A stretch of 64,000 nt of DNA from Porphyrobacter sp. IPPAS B-1204 (GTDB lineage: Bacteria > Pseudomonadota > Alphaproteobacteria > Sphingomonadales > Sphingomonadaceae), in assembly GCA_003724185.1 (NCBI GenBank), contig RHGM01000001.1, positions 310,001 through 374,000 on the forward strand, in the 5' to 3' direction. A program made the translations under genes and the position numbers. Positions within the stretch are counted from its first letter, which is position 1. Each line of letters opens with the position of its first letter. Below, piece after piece: positions 29,929 to 38,106 of the stretch. The notes under the pieces are model-generated. The model worked only from the letters and a program-made list of their open reading frames with translations. It searched no databases and was not told the origin of the DNA.

Positions 29929-30846
29929 TCATTCGCCGCCCCTGAGCACCGCCAGCATTGCGGCTTCATTGGCGTCATGGGCCGGGTTGCCGGGGGTGAT
30001 GATCGCGAAGTGGCTTTGCCCGATATTCTCGCGCACGGTGACCTCGGCCCCGCCGGACGCCAGCGCAGCCTGCGTGGCGGCCGAGGGCGCGGGGAGCTTG
30101 GCCTGAACGAACAGGATCTGCGCCAGTTGCGGCGCGTGGGTGGCGGGGGAAATCGCGGCGAAAAGCCTCGGGAAAGTATCGGGCGCGGCGCCCATGAAGG
30201 GGTCGACGGCGGAGAACTGGCACAGCGCATCAAAGGCAGGCCGCTCCGCCCCGACATCGCCCGGCCCGTCGAGCACGATGGCGGCGCGGGCGGTCAGCGG
30301 TGCACGGGTGCCGAGCGGGCCGTCCTCCTCCTGTGGGCTTGCCAGCCATTGCGCCGGCAAAGCGCCCGCCGAATGGCCGACCAGCGTGACGCGGGCGCGG
30401 TCAATGGGGTACTTTGCCGCGACCTCGTCAATCAGCCGCGCCGAGGCCGCCCAGTCTGCAAAAGACCCCGGCCACCCCCCGCCATCGCCGACCTCGCGGT
30501 AATCGACATTGAGCGTCGCGATGCCGAGGCTCTGCCAGCGGGTGGCGAGCGGGGCCATGTAGGCCTGGCTGGCGATCCCCGTCTTCCAGCACCCGCCATG
30601 ATAGATCACCGCCAGCGGAAACGGGCCTGTGCCTTGGGGCAGGCGCAATTCGGCAAACCCGCGCGGATGATCAGCATAGCGCAGGATCGCATCGGGCGCG
30701 GAGGGCGCGAGGTTGGCGTCGGTGCCGAACATGGCGTTGTTGGGCTGCACGGACGTCGAAGCCTCCTCGGGCGCGGGTGTCACAGGGGCGCAGGCGGCGG
30801 CGATAAGGAGGATGGGGAGGAGGCGGATCGGACTACTCCCCGGCAT
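29929..30846 (-). CDS. Alpha/beta-hydrolase lipoprotein (second of a tandem pair)
   Basis: 305 residues from the ATG at 30846; a TTG at 30852 is also possible. The lipobox is IAAAC (SPIRLLPILLIAAACAPV). The key segments match the previous gene: AVIYHGGCWKTG, DYREVGDGGGWPGSF, LVGHSAGALPAQWLA, and the late histidine in IGQSHFAIITPG. The two copies differ mainly in the lid region. The 5' end overlaps the 3' end of the small membrane-protein gene by 14 bases. Confidence 0.8.
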   Translation of the reverse strand: MPGSSPIRLLPILLIAAACAPVTPAPEEASTSVQPNNAMFGTDANLAPSAPDAILRYADHPRGFAELRLPQGTGPFPLAVIYHGGCWKTGIASQAYMAPLATRWQSLGIATLNVDYREVGDGGGWPGSFADWAASARLIDEVAAKYPIDRARVTLVGHSAGALPAQWLASPQEEDGPLGTRAPLTARAAIVLDGPGDVGAERPAFDALCQFSAVDPFMGAAPDTFPRLFAAISPATHAPQLAQILFVQAKLPAPSAATQAALASGGAEVTVRENIGQSHFAIITPGNPAHDANEAAMLAVLRGGE

Positions 30847-31108
30847 CTTCAAGACCGTCAGGCGGATAGGGAATGTAAATGGGAGCCGGCTCTTGTTCCT
30901 TTTCCTGCACCTTCACGGCAATCACTACGACGCAGACAGCAAAGCTCGCAAGCGGCACGCCGAAACCCCACAGCACGGCGCGGCCGCTTGTCATGCCGAT
31001 GAGCTTGAGAAACAGGGCGATGATCGCGCCGTTAATGAACACCAATCCCAGGCCCGCGAGGATGAACAACAAGATGTAAGCTTCACCAAAACCGCCCAAA
31101 CCGAACAT
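30833..31108 (-). CDS. Small hypothetical membrane protein downstream of recN
   Basis: 91 residues with two membrane helices (about 9-34 and 43-65, AVLWGFGVPLASFAVCVVVIAV) and an acidic, proline-rich tail (EKEQEPAPIYIPYPPDGLED). The ATG at 31108 shares a base with the recN stop (TGATG). The GTG one codon upstream is less likely. No family is recognised. The coupling implies expression with recN. Confidence 0.6.
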   Translation of the reverse strand: MFGLGGFGEAYILLFILAGLGLVFINGAIIALFLKLIGMTSGRAVLWGFGVPLASFAVCVVVIAVKVQEKEQEPAPIYIPYPPDGLEDAGE

Positions 31109-32775
31109 CACACCCCCTCCAGCAACCGGTCCGCTTGCGCCCGCGCTTCGGGCGTCACCTCGGCGCCGGAGAGCATCCGCGCGATTTCCTCCTGCCGCCC
31201 GCTGTGATCGAGCAGCACCACGCTGGTCTTCGTGACCGTGCCGCTGGAGGCCTTGGCGATCAGGTAATGCTGCCCGCCCCGCGCCGCGACCTGCGGAGAG
31301 TGCGTCACCGCCAGCAATTGCCCTTCACGCGACGCCAGCCGCGCCAGCCGATCGCCGATGGCCGAGGCGACCGCCCCGCCCACGCCGCGGTCAATCTCGT
31401 CAAAGATGATCGTCGCCGCCCCGCCCTGCTCCGCCAGCGCGACCTTCAGCGCGAGGATGAAGCGCGAGAGTTCCCCGCCGCTCGCGATCTTGTTCAAGGG
31501 CGCAAAATCCGCGCCGGGGTTGGTGGAGATCAGGAACTCCACCGCGTCCATCCCGCTCGCGCCCCACTTGTCTTCAGGCAGCGCCACAACACTGGTGCGG
31601 AACCGCGCCGCATCCAGCTTCAAAGGCGCCAGCTCCGCCGCGACCGCCGCATCCAGCCGCCCTGCCCCCGCCACCCGCGCCGCATGGGCCGCCTCCGCCG
31701 CCGCAAGGTAAGCCTTGCGCGCTTCCTTGGCGGCGGCTTCCAAAGCATCGAGCTGCGCCTCCCCGCCCTCGATCGCGTCCAAACGGGCGCGCATGGTGCG
31801 CATCAGTTCGGGCAGGTCATCGACCTCGCAGCGATGCTTGCGCGCCGCCGCCCGCAGTTCGAACAGGCGGGTTTCGGCCCGCTCCAATTCGTGCGGGTCA
31901 TGCACCAGAGCCTCGGCGGCAAGGCGCAGCTTGTCCTCCGCCTCGCTCGCCTCGATCACAGCGCGATCAAGCGCATCCAAAGCCTCGGTCAGCAGCGGGT
32001 GCTGATCGGCGATCCGGTCCAGTTTGCGCGCCGCCACCCTTAGCGCGGCCAAGGGCGAATCCGATCCGTCCCACAGATGGCGCAGCGTCTCCAGCTCACC
32101 CGAAAGCTTCTCGCCCTTCTGCATGTCGGCGCGGGTCAGGGCGAGGCGGACCTCCTCCCCCGCAACCGGCTCCAGGGTGGACAGTTCGGCCAGATGCGCG
32201 ATCAGCAAGTCCTGATCGGCCTTGGCCTGCTCCACCGCACCCCGCGCTTCGGACAACTGCGCCTCGGCCCGCGCCCAATCGGCATAGGCACGCTCCAGCC
32301 CCGCGACCTGCGTTCCGGCATAGCGGTCCAGCAGCAGCCGGTGCCCGCGTGGGTTCACCAGCCCGCGATCATCGTGCTGGCCGTGCAGTTCCACCAGCGC
32401 AGGCGCCAGTTCGCGCAGCAGGGCGACGCTGGCGGGTTGATCGTTGATGAAGGCCTTGGACCCGCCATCGGCCTTCACCTGCCGCCGGATCAGCAGCGGC
32501 TCACCCGGTTCGATGGCGATTTCCGCATCGTCCAGCGCGGCGGCGATCCCGGCAGGCAGGGCCGCGAATTCAAAGCTGGCGGTCACGCTCGCCTTGTCCT
32601 CGCCGCTGCGGACCAGCCCGCTTTCCGCCCGATCCCCCAGCACCAGCCCCAGCGCATCGAGCAGGATCGACTTGCCCGCGCCCGTCTCCCCCGTCAGCAC
32701 GCCCAGCCCGCGCGCGAAATCGAGATCGAGCGCTTCGATGAGGACAATGTTGCGGATCGACAGACGGGTCAGCAT
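31108..32775 (-). CDS. recN: DNA repair protein RecN
   Basis: 555 residues, the usual RecN size. It is an SMC-like ATPase of double-strand-break repair. Walker A is GETGAGKSILLDALGLVLGD at about residue 29. The central coiled coil covers roughly 150-380 (long Ala/Glu/Arg helices). The C-terminal half has the ABC signature ASGGELSRFILALKVAL, Walker B TIIFDEIDRGVGG and the switch LAVTHSPQVAARG. It lies between bamD and ligA, as in many alphaproteobacteria. Confidence 0.97.
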   Translation of the reverse strand: MLTRLSIRNIVLIEALDLDFARGLGVLTGETGAGKSILLDALGLVLGDRAESGLVRSGEDKASVTASFEFAALPAGIAAALDDAEIAIEPGEPLLIRRQVKADGGSKAFINDQPASVALLRELAPALVELHGQHDDRGLVNPRGHRLLLDRYAGTQVAGLERAYADWARAEAQLSEARGAVEQAKADQDLLIAHLAELSTLEPVAGEEVRLALTRADMQKGEKLSGELETLRHLWDGSDSPLAALRVAARKLDRIADQHPLLTEALDALDRAVIEASEAEDKLRLAAEALVHDPHELERAETRLFELRAAARKHRCEVDDLPELMRTMRARLDAIEGGEAQLDALEAAAKEARKAYLAAAEAAHAARVAGAGRLDAAVAAELAPLKLDAARFRTSVVALPEDKWGASGMDAVEFLISTNPGADFAPLNKIASGGELSRFILALKVALAEQGGAATIIFDEIDRGVGGAVASAIGDRLARLASREGQLLAVTHSPQVAARGGQHYLIAKASSGTVTKTSVVLLDHSGRQEEIARMLSGAEVTPEARAQADRLLEGV

Positions 32776-32851
32776 GAATGCGGAACAGATAGCGCACAGC
32801 TACCCCCGCGTCACCTGCGGAACGACTGCCAATCCCCAAGGAGTGGCGGCG

Positions 32852-35263
32852 TCATTCCCCTGCGGTAACAGGGGCGTTCTTCACGTGGGCATCAAACCAG
32901 TCGATCATTTCGGCCAGCGTGTGCAGCACCGATTCGCGGCCGCGATAGCCGTGATCCTCATGCGGCAGCATCACCAGCCGCGCCGTGCCGCCCGTGCCCT
33001 TGACCGCCGCGAACATCCGTTCCGATTGTTCGGGGAAGGTGCCCTGGTTGCTGTCATTCTGGCCGTGGATGAACAGGATCGGTTCGTTGATCTTGTCCGC
33101 CGCCATGAACGGGCTGAGCCGGTAATAGGTTTCCGGCGTGTCCCAGAACACCCGCCGTTCCGACTGGAACCCGAACGGGGTGAGCGTGCGGTTGTAAGCG
33201 CCCGACCGGGCAATCCCGGCGCGGAAGATATCGCTGTGCGCCAGCAAGTGCCCGGTCATGAAAGCACCGTAGCTGTGCCCGCCCACGCCCACGCGCACAC
33301 CGTCACCAAAGCCGCGTTCGACGGTGAAATCGACTGCCGCCTTGGCGCTGGCCACCACCTGTTCGATGAAGCTGTCATTGACCGTTTCGGGGTCAGCGCC
33401 GACCACCGGCATCGCTGCGTTATCGAGCACGGCATAGCCCTGCGTCAGGAAGAACAGCGGCGAATATCCGCCGACGCGGGTGAAACGCCAGGGGGAATCG
33501 CGGTTCTGCCCGGCGGTCGCTGCATTGCTGTATTCCAGCGGATAGGCCCAGACGACCACCGGCAGCTTGTCACCCGGCTTGTAGCTGGCCGGCAGATAGA
33601 GCGTGGCGGTGAGATCGACCCCGTCAGCGCGCTTGTAGGTCACCAGTTCGCGCTTGATGCCGGTCAGTTCGGGGTGGGGATCGGGGAAGCTGGTCAGGAA
33701 CCGCGCCTCGCCGCCGTTATGCAGGCGGAAATTGCCCGGATTGGTGGGGCTTTCGTAGGATGTGACAAAGGTGCTGCCATCTTCGGCCAGCACATCGACA
33801 ACCGCTTCGAATTGCTCACCCGAATTGCGCCACAGCTCTTCGGTTTGCAGCGTGGCGAGATCGAACCGGCGCAGGAACGGGCGATACCCTTCCGGGGTTG
33901 CGCCAAGCCCGGACAGCAGCAGCTTGCCATCCACCATCCGCGCCACGCGGGTGCCGCGGTCGGAATAGGTCTGCAGCGGGCTGCCCGGATCATTGTAGGC
34001 ATCCTGCGCGTTGCGGATCGCGAGTTGGCGCGGAGCGGCGGTGCCGGTGACATCGATCAGGGTCTGGCGGATCTCGCGCGTGTCGCGGTCATATTCGTAG
34101 GCGATCAGATCGTCCGACCCCTCGATCCCCATGGCGCCCGATGCGCGGTCTTCCATCCGGGCGAGCACCCGTGCTTCGCCCTTGAACGGTGCGGCCAGGG
34201 CAAGCAGGTTGTCGCGGTTGGTGGTCTTGACGCGCGGATCGCCGCCGTCCTGCGCCTCGGCCCACATCAGCATCGCATCCTGCGTCGGGTGCCACTGGAT
34301 GTTGCGCCGACCGGTGACGACGCCCTGCACCGGCAGATCATCGGCCAGCGGTTGCTGCGCGATGGTCTCCACCAGCTTGCCATCGGCTGTGTAGACCGCG
34401 CTGATCGTGGGGAAGCGCGACCACGGAACCTGATAGGAAAAGGGCGGCTCCAGCCATTCCATCAGCATGTATTTGCCATCGGGCGACGGCGTGACAGAGG
34501 TGTAGATGCGCGGCGTGCCGATGGCGCGCTTGCTGCGCCCGTCAGCCGACATGATCACCGGCTGCGATGTCGTCATCCAGGTGAACAGCGCCTCGTCATG
34601 CGGGTTTTCGAGCAGATCCTGATAGGTGGGGTTCTGCGCCTGCTTGCCGCCGGTGGCGAACTGGATCGCGGGGCCGCGCGGGGTGAGCGGTTCGATCGGC
34701 ATGGGGCCGCGATTTTCAGGAATCGTCAGCACCAGCAGCGATCCGTCGGCCAGCCATTCGGGCGGCTGGAAGATCGGGTTGACGCCGCCGGTCATTACCT
34801 TTCGCGCAGCGGCGGTGGCGGTGTCGAGCACCCAGAGGTCAACACCGTCCGTGCGGGTGTTGGCAAATGCCACCTTCGCTCCGTCGGTCGTCCAGGTAAA
34901 GCGCGACAGATCGGCGTCGGCTGGCAGCGCCACGGCGCGGGTCTGGCCGCTGGCGATATCCTGCAAGGTCAGTCCGGTGGCCGAACGGGTGCGGTGCCGG
35001 TCATTGGTGGCGGAATCGAGCCGCAGTCCGGCCAGCTTCTCCATCGGCTTGGCGAGATCGGCGACGGGCGGCAGCGCCTCGCGCTGGATCAGCAGCAGCT
35101 GGTCCCCGCCGGGCGAGACCGAAACGCCCGGGCTCGGCGCGCGGGTGACGATGTCGGCGACGGCGGCTGGCGGGGTCCGGTATCCATCCTCCTGCGCGGC
35201 CGCGAGAGCCGGAATGCTGACAGCAAGCCCGAAGGCGGCGGCAAGACGGATCGATCTGTAAAT
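32852..35263 (-). CDS. Secreted S9 (prolyl-oligopeptidase family) peptidase, probable ATT start
   Basis: 803 residues if started at ATT 35263. The first ATG (35044) would remove the signal peptide and about 50 residues of mature N-terminus. Upstream of it the frame stays open and encodes IYRSIRLAAAFGLAVSIPAL (signal), then AAAQEDGYRTPPAAVADIV and a conserved-looking VSVSPGGDQLLLIQREALPP. No ATG, GTG or TTG lies in frame before the stop at about 35305. AGGGGAG sits 7 bases before the ATT. The propeller region precedes the catalytic domain: nucleophile GGHSYGAFMTG, acid HGQNDSNQG, histidine LPHEDHGYRG. It likely cleaves peptides in the periplasm. Confidence 0.82.
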   Translation of the reverse strand: MYRSIRLAAAFGLAVSIPALAAAQEDGYRTPPAAVADIVTRAPSPGVSVSPGGDQLLLIQREALPPVADLAKPMEKLAGLRLDSATNDRHRTRSATGLTLQDIASGQTRAVALPADADLSRFTWTTDGAKVAFANTRTDGVDLWVLDTATAAARKVMTGGVNPIFQPPEWLADGSLLVLTIPENRGPMPIEPLTPRGPAIQFATGGKQAQNPTYQDLLENPHDEALFTWMTTSQPVIMSADGRSKRAIGTPRIYTSVTPSPDGKYMLMEWLEPPFSYQVPWSRFPTISAVYTADGKLVETIAQQPLADDLPVQGVVTGRRNIQWHPTQDAMLMWAEAQDGGDPRVKTTNRDNLLALAAPFKGEARVLARMEDRASGAMGIEGSDDLIAYEYDRDTREIRQTLIDVTGTAAPRQLAIRNAQDAYNDPGSPLQTYSDRGTRVARMVDGKLLLSGLGATPEGYRPFLRRFDLATLQTEELWRNSGEQFEAVVDVLAEDGSTFVTSYESPTNPGNFRLHNGGEARFLTSFPDPHPELTGIKRELVTYKRADGVDLTATLYLPASYKPGDKLPVVVWAYPLEYSNAATAGQNRDSPWRFTRVGGYSPLFFLTQGYAVLDNAAMPVVGADPETVNDSFIEQVVASAKAAVDFTVERGFGDGVRVGVGGHSYGAFMTGHLLAHSDIFRAGIARSGAYNRTLTPFGFQSERRVFWDTPETYYRLSPFMAADKINEPILFIHGQNDSNQGTFPEQSERMFAAVKGTGGTARLVMLPHEDHGYRGRESVLHTLAEMIDWFDAHVKNAPVTAGE

Positions 35264-35290
35264 GGTTGTTCTCCCCTGATCCCGCGACTT

Positions 35291-35314
35291 TGACCATGCC
35301 GGTCAGGCTGGTCA
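35291..35314. promoter_or_regulatory. Palindrome TGACC-N5-GGTCA upstream of the S9 peptidase
   Basis: TGACC (35291-35295) and GGTCA (35301-35305) form a perfect dyad, and a second GGTCA lies at 35310-35314. On the minus strand this gives a TTGACC that could be a -35 element about 45 bases before the proposed ATT start. It could be an operator or chance; no regulator is identified. Confidence 0.25.
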
Positions 35315-35354
35315 AGGCCCGCGCTGAAGTGGGGGAGCGGTGGGGTGGGGGAGC

Positions 35355-35459
35355 GCCCTCAAGCAGCGCAGCGGTAGGGCAACAAGAACGCCCTCAAGTA
35401 GCGTAGCGGTAGGGCAACAAGAACGCCCTCAAGCAGCGGAACGATGGGGCAATAGGAAC
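35355..35459. repeat. Three tandem copies of a 35-base unit
   Basis: Units at 35355-35389, 35390-35424 and 35425-35459, each beginning GCCCTCAAG and ending in an AA-AGGAAC or AACAAGAAC tail. The first two differ at 2 positions and the third is more diverged. There are no spacers, so it is not CRISPR. It lies in the 302-base gap between the S9 peptidase and bamD genes, which holds no other supported gene. Confidence 0.85.
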
Positions 35460-35538
35460 ACCGACCCGGCTGCACAGCAGCCGCAAGGCCGACCGGCCGC
35501 CCGCAGCGGGCGCGGCTCCGCCGCGCGTCTAGCGAGGA

Positions 35539-35560
35539 CGTGCGCCCGGAGGGGCGCACG
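35539..35560 (-). terminator. Strong hairpin just downstream of bamD
   Basis: CGTGCGCCC (35539-35547) and GGGCGCACG (35552-35560) form a perfect 9-pair GC-rich stem with a 4-base loop, 5 bases after the bamD stop codon. No U-tract follows on the minus strand, so it may terminate weakly or protect the transcript end. Confidence 0.45.
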
Positions 35561-35565
35561 CAAAC

Positions 35566-36360
35566 CTAAGACGCAGTCACGCCCTCGGCATGCTTGCCAA
35601 CCAGCTTGAAGGCGCGCTCGTACCACTCGGAGCCGGGGTAGTTTGCCCCCAGCACCGCAGCATACTTCACCGCCTCGCCCCGCACGCCCAGCGCGAGGCT
35701 GCTTTCGGTGAGGCGATACAGCGCCTCGGCCGTGTGGCTGGTGGTGTCGAACTTCTCGACCACGTTGCGGAACCGCATGTCGGCGGCGAGCCACAGGCCC
35801 ATGCGCTGGTAGTGGCGGCCGATCTCCATCTCCTTGCCCGCAAGGTGATCGGCGACGAGGTCCAGCTTCAGCCGGGCGTCAGCGGCATATTCGGTCTGCG
35901 GGAAACGGCGGTTGACCTCGCGCAGCGCGGTCTGCGCCTGCTCGGTGATCTTCTGGTCGCGGTTCACATCGCTGATCTGCTCGTAATAGCTGAGCGCGAT
36001 CAGGTAGTAGGCGTAGGGCGCGTCCTTGTTGCCCGGGTGGATCGACAGGAACCGCTGCGCGTTGCCGATCGCCTTGTTGTAATCGCGCGCGATGTAATAG
36101 CTGAACGCGCTCATCAGCTGGGCACGGCGGGCCCAGGGCGAATAGGGGTGCTGGCGCTCCACCTCGTCGAACAGCGCTGCGGCCTGCAGGGTGTTGCCGC
36201 GGTCAAGCCGCCGCTGCGCCTCGGCATAGAGCGATTCGACATCGCGCGCGACGTAGGCGACGTCCTTGCCCTCCCCGCTGCCGGCACAGGCGGACAGGGT
36301 CGCAAGGGTGGCGGCGGCAACAGCCGCTTGCGCAAGACGAGTGGTGAGCTTTGTCGACAT
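35566..36360 (-). CDS. bamD: Outer-membrane assembly factor BamD
   Basis: 264 residues from the ATG at 36360, with AGGGGC before it. It is a lipoprotein (lipobox LSAC in ATLATLSACAGSGEGK) with TPR repeats through the whole mature part (VESLYAEAQRRLDRGNTLQAA, HPYSPWARRAQLM, GNKDAPYAYYLIALSYYEQI, RRFPQTEYAADARLKL). It works with BamA to insert beta-barrel proteins into the outer membrane. It marks the right edge of the recN-ligA housekeeping block. The gene on its other side is divergent and accessory-like. Confidence 0.93.
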   Translation of the reverse strand: MSTKLTTRLAQAAVAAATLATLSACAGSGEGKDVAYVARDVESLYAEAQRRLDRGNTLQAAALFDEVERQHPYSPWARRAQLMSAFSYYIARDYNKAIGNAQRFLSIHPGNKDAPYAYYLIALSYYEQISDVNRDQKITEQAQTALREVNRRFPQTEYAADARLKLDLVADHLAGKEMEIGRHYQRMGLWLAADMRFRNVVEKFDTTSHTAEALYRLTESSLALGVRGEAVKYAAVLGANYPGSEWYERAFKLVGKHAEGVTAS

Positions 36361-36466
36361 GGCCGCCCCTATAGCCAGCCCTGCGCTGAACGCCAAGTGA
36401 AGCCGCACCCCTCCCCGCCCCTCGCCCACATTTTCCTACTCCGGCGTTTTGTGATCCACCTGCCCC

Positions 36467-37369
36467 ATGACCCGCCGCAAAGACCCCCGCACCGCCCGCC
36501 TCCCCGTCGCCATCGGAGAGCTGCCCGCCTTCACCCCCGTCCCCCGCCAGTGCGATCGCCACGACGGCTGGACCCCCGACCGCCAGCGCGCCTTCATCGA
36601 GGCGCTGGCCGACACCGGCTCGGTCAAGGCCGCATCCAAGGCGGTCGATATGAGCGAGCGCGGCGCCTACTTCCTGCGCCGCCAGCCCGGTGCCGAGGGG
36701 TTCCGCGCCGCATGGGAAACCGCGCTCCAGCTCGGCGTCGCCCGGATCGAGGACGTGGTGATGGACCGCGCCCTCAACGGCGTGGAGGAGGAGGTCTTCT
36801 CCTACGGCAAGTACGTCGGCACCCGCACCCGTTACAACGACAGCCTGCTGATGTTCATCCTGCGCAACCGCGCCCCCGAACGCTTTGCCGCAGGCGGCGG
36901 GCCGAAAGGCCTCAACGCCGTCAGCCAGATGCAGCTCGACCGGCTCAAGAAGCAGTGGATCGCCGAGCACGAGGCGGGCAAACCCAACGTGTCCATCGCC
37001 GAGGTGAAAGCGAGCATCGACCAAAAGATCGAAGTCATCCGCCGCCGCTTCCAGCGCGAGGCCGAACACCGCTGGGCCGCCCTCAGCGAGGAAACCCGCG
37101 CCGCCTGGACCCACTTCCTGTCCCTGCGCGACCGCGATCTGGCCGCGATGGAGGCCGACGCCAAGACCCGCAAGGTGCTGGACGTGGCGTGGGATGCGGC
37201 GAGCGACCACTTCGACCCGCCCGCGGCGAAGCGCCTTCCCTCACCAAAGCACACAGCCGAGGAAGATGAAAACCGTCACCCGCCCGATGGCTGGTCCTAC
37301 GGCCAGCCCAAGCCTGCCCCGCCGCTTAGGACGGAGTGGACGATCAAGGATGAGGGGTTTGATCCGTAG
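36467..37369 (+). CDS. Phage-terminase-small-subunit-like / HTH protein, hypothetical
   Basis: 300 residues. The N-terminal third (WTPDRQRAFIEALADTGSV, KAASKAVDMSERGAYFLRRQ) looks like the helix-turn-helix DNA-binding region of terminase small subunits. The middle is a charged helical stretch (QLDRLKKQWIAEHEAGKPNV to AEHRWAAL). The C-terminal 60 residues are proline-rich. No large terminase, portal or capsid gene is near, so this is not a prophage in view. A host regulator or an orphan mobile-element gene is possible. Confidence 0.5.
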   Translation: MTRRKDPRTARLPVAIGELPAFTPVPRQCDRHDGWTPDRQRAFIEALADTGSVKAASKAVDMSERGAYFLRRQPGAEGFRAAWETALQLGVARIEDVVMDRALNGVEEEVFSYGKYVGTRTRYNDSLLMFILRNRAPERFAAGGGPKGLNAVSQMQLDRLKKQWIAEHEAGKPNVSIAEVKASIDQKIEVIRRRFQREAEHRWAALSEETRAAWTHFLSLRDRDLAAMEADAKTRKVLDVAWDAASDHFDPPAAKRLPSPKHTAEEDENRHPPDGWSYGQPKPAPPLRTEWTIKDEGFDP

Positions 37370-37388
37370 CCGGTGAAGGCGCGCAAAT

Positions 37389-37426
37389 CCTCCCCTCAAG
37401 GGGAGGGGGACCATCCGCAGGATGGT
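37389..37426. repeat. Two adjacent palindromes in the gap before ccdAB
   Basis: CCTCCCCT/AGGGGAGG (37389-37406, 8-pair stem) and ACCATCC/GGATGGT (37410-37426, 7-pair stem, 3-base loop) lie side by side. From memory, this combination resembles intergenic elements in sphingomonad genomes. It may act as a terminator for the upstream gene. Only one copy is seen here. Confidence 0.6.
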
Positions 37427-37463
37427 GGAGGGGCGGGTGCGGGTTCGCACTTGATGCATACCC

Positions 37464-37481
37464 TCAATGCATATACATTGA
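37464..37481. promoter_or_regulatory. Palindromic operator candidate of ccdAB
   Basis: TCAATG (37464-37469) and CATTGA (37476-37481) are perfect inverted arms around CATATA. The element overlaps a possible -10 (TACATT, 37474-37479) with a -35 TTGATG (37451-37456) 17 bases upstream, and it ends 4 bases before the first ATG. This is the expected place for repression by the CcdAB complex. Confidence 0.4.
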
Positions 37482-37485
37482 CCAT

Positions 37486-37746
37486 ATGAACCGCCACACA
37501 ACTTCAAGCTTCATGGCACCGAGCGCACCGCGCAAGCGCACGACCATGACCATCCGGCCCGAATACCTTGCCGATGCGAAACGGCTCGGCATCACAGTAT
37601 CCGAAGCCGCAGAACGCGGCCTGCGCGATGCCATCCGCGAGGCTGAGGCAGCGCGCTGGCTTCAGGAAAACGGTGAAGCGGTCGCGGCGGCGAATGACTG
37701 GGTGGAGGCCAATGGCCTGCCGCTCGCGGATCGCCGCCTGTTCTGA
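37486..37746 (+). CDS. ccdA: CcdA-family antitoxin
   Basis: 86 residues from the ATG at 37486. Later in-frame ATGs at 37513 and 37546 are possible and no strong ribosome site decides between them. The N-terminal part (RTTMTIRPEYLADAKRLGI, TVSEAAERGLRDAI) is the ribbon-helix-helix DNA-binding domain, and the C-terminal tail (ENGEAVAAANDWVEANGL ... RRLF) is the toxin-binding region typical of CcdA, including the final Phe. The stop overlaps the toxin start (ATGGC after TGATG), as in a toxin-antitoxin operon. Confidence 0.85.
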   Translation: MNRHTTSSFMAPSAPRKRTTMTIRPEYLADAKRLGITVSEAAERGLRDAIREAEAARWLQENGEAVAAANDWVEANGLPLADRRLF

Positions 37747-38045
37747 TGGCGCGCTTTGACGTTTACGCCTTGAAGCGCGGCGGGGCGCTGGTGGTCGATT
37801 GTCAGGCTGATCTGCTGGATGGGCTGAAGACCCGCGTGGTGGCGCCGCTCATTGCGGAGAGCGACGCGCCCAAGCCTGCGCGACATCTCAATCCGGTGTT
37901 TGTGGTTGGTGGGGAGCGGTTTGTGCTGATGGCGCAGTTTCTCTCGGCGGTTGAAGTGCGCGAGTTGGGGGCGAAGGTGGGGGCGCTGGAGAGCGAGGGC
38001 GAGACTGTGCTGGGAGCGCTGGATTTTTTGCTGACCGGTGTGTGA
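37746..38045 (+). CDS. ccdB: CcdB-family gyrase-poison toxin
   Basis: 99 residues, the usual CcdB size. Family markers are MARFDVYALKRGGALVVDCQADL at the N-terminus, the central VAPLIAESDAPKPARHLNPVF, and LMAQFLSAVEVRELG. The fold is SH3-like. Known CcdB traps DNA gyrase, although the C-terminal Trp-Gly-Ile triplet needed for poisoning in E. coli F-plasmid CcdB is not obvious here (it ends LLTGV), so its potency is uncertain. It is translated with ccdA. Confidence 0.85.
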   Translation: MARFDVYALKRGGALVVDCQADLLDGLKTRVVAPLIAESDAPKPARHLNPVFVVGGERFVLMAQFLSAVEVRELGAKVGALESEGETVLGALDFLLTGV

Positions 38046-38106
38046 GGCGGTGATCCTTCAGTGAAGTGCGGGCCAGCGCACTACCGCGCCTAGACCAGTG
38101 GGAAAT

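Noticed and set aside
32444..35293. Open frame of 949 codons on the plus strand, opposite recN and the S9 peptidase
   Set aside because: It has no family match I can see, mirrors strongly GC-biased codons of the real genes, and has no ribosome site or signal. Long antisense frames are expected at this GC content.
35355..35459. Possible CRISPR array
   Set aside because: The three copies are contiguous, with no spacers, and no cas genes are near.
35340..35609. Short frame of 89 codons over the 35-base tandem repeats
   Set aside because: Product is repeat-derived, Arg/Ala-rich, with no ribosome site; it overlaps the bamD 3' end.
36467..37369. Prophage in the bamD-lepA region
   Set aside because: No large terminase, portal, capsid, tail or integrase gene and no attachment-site repeats seen.
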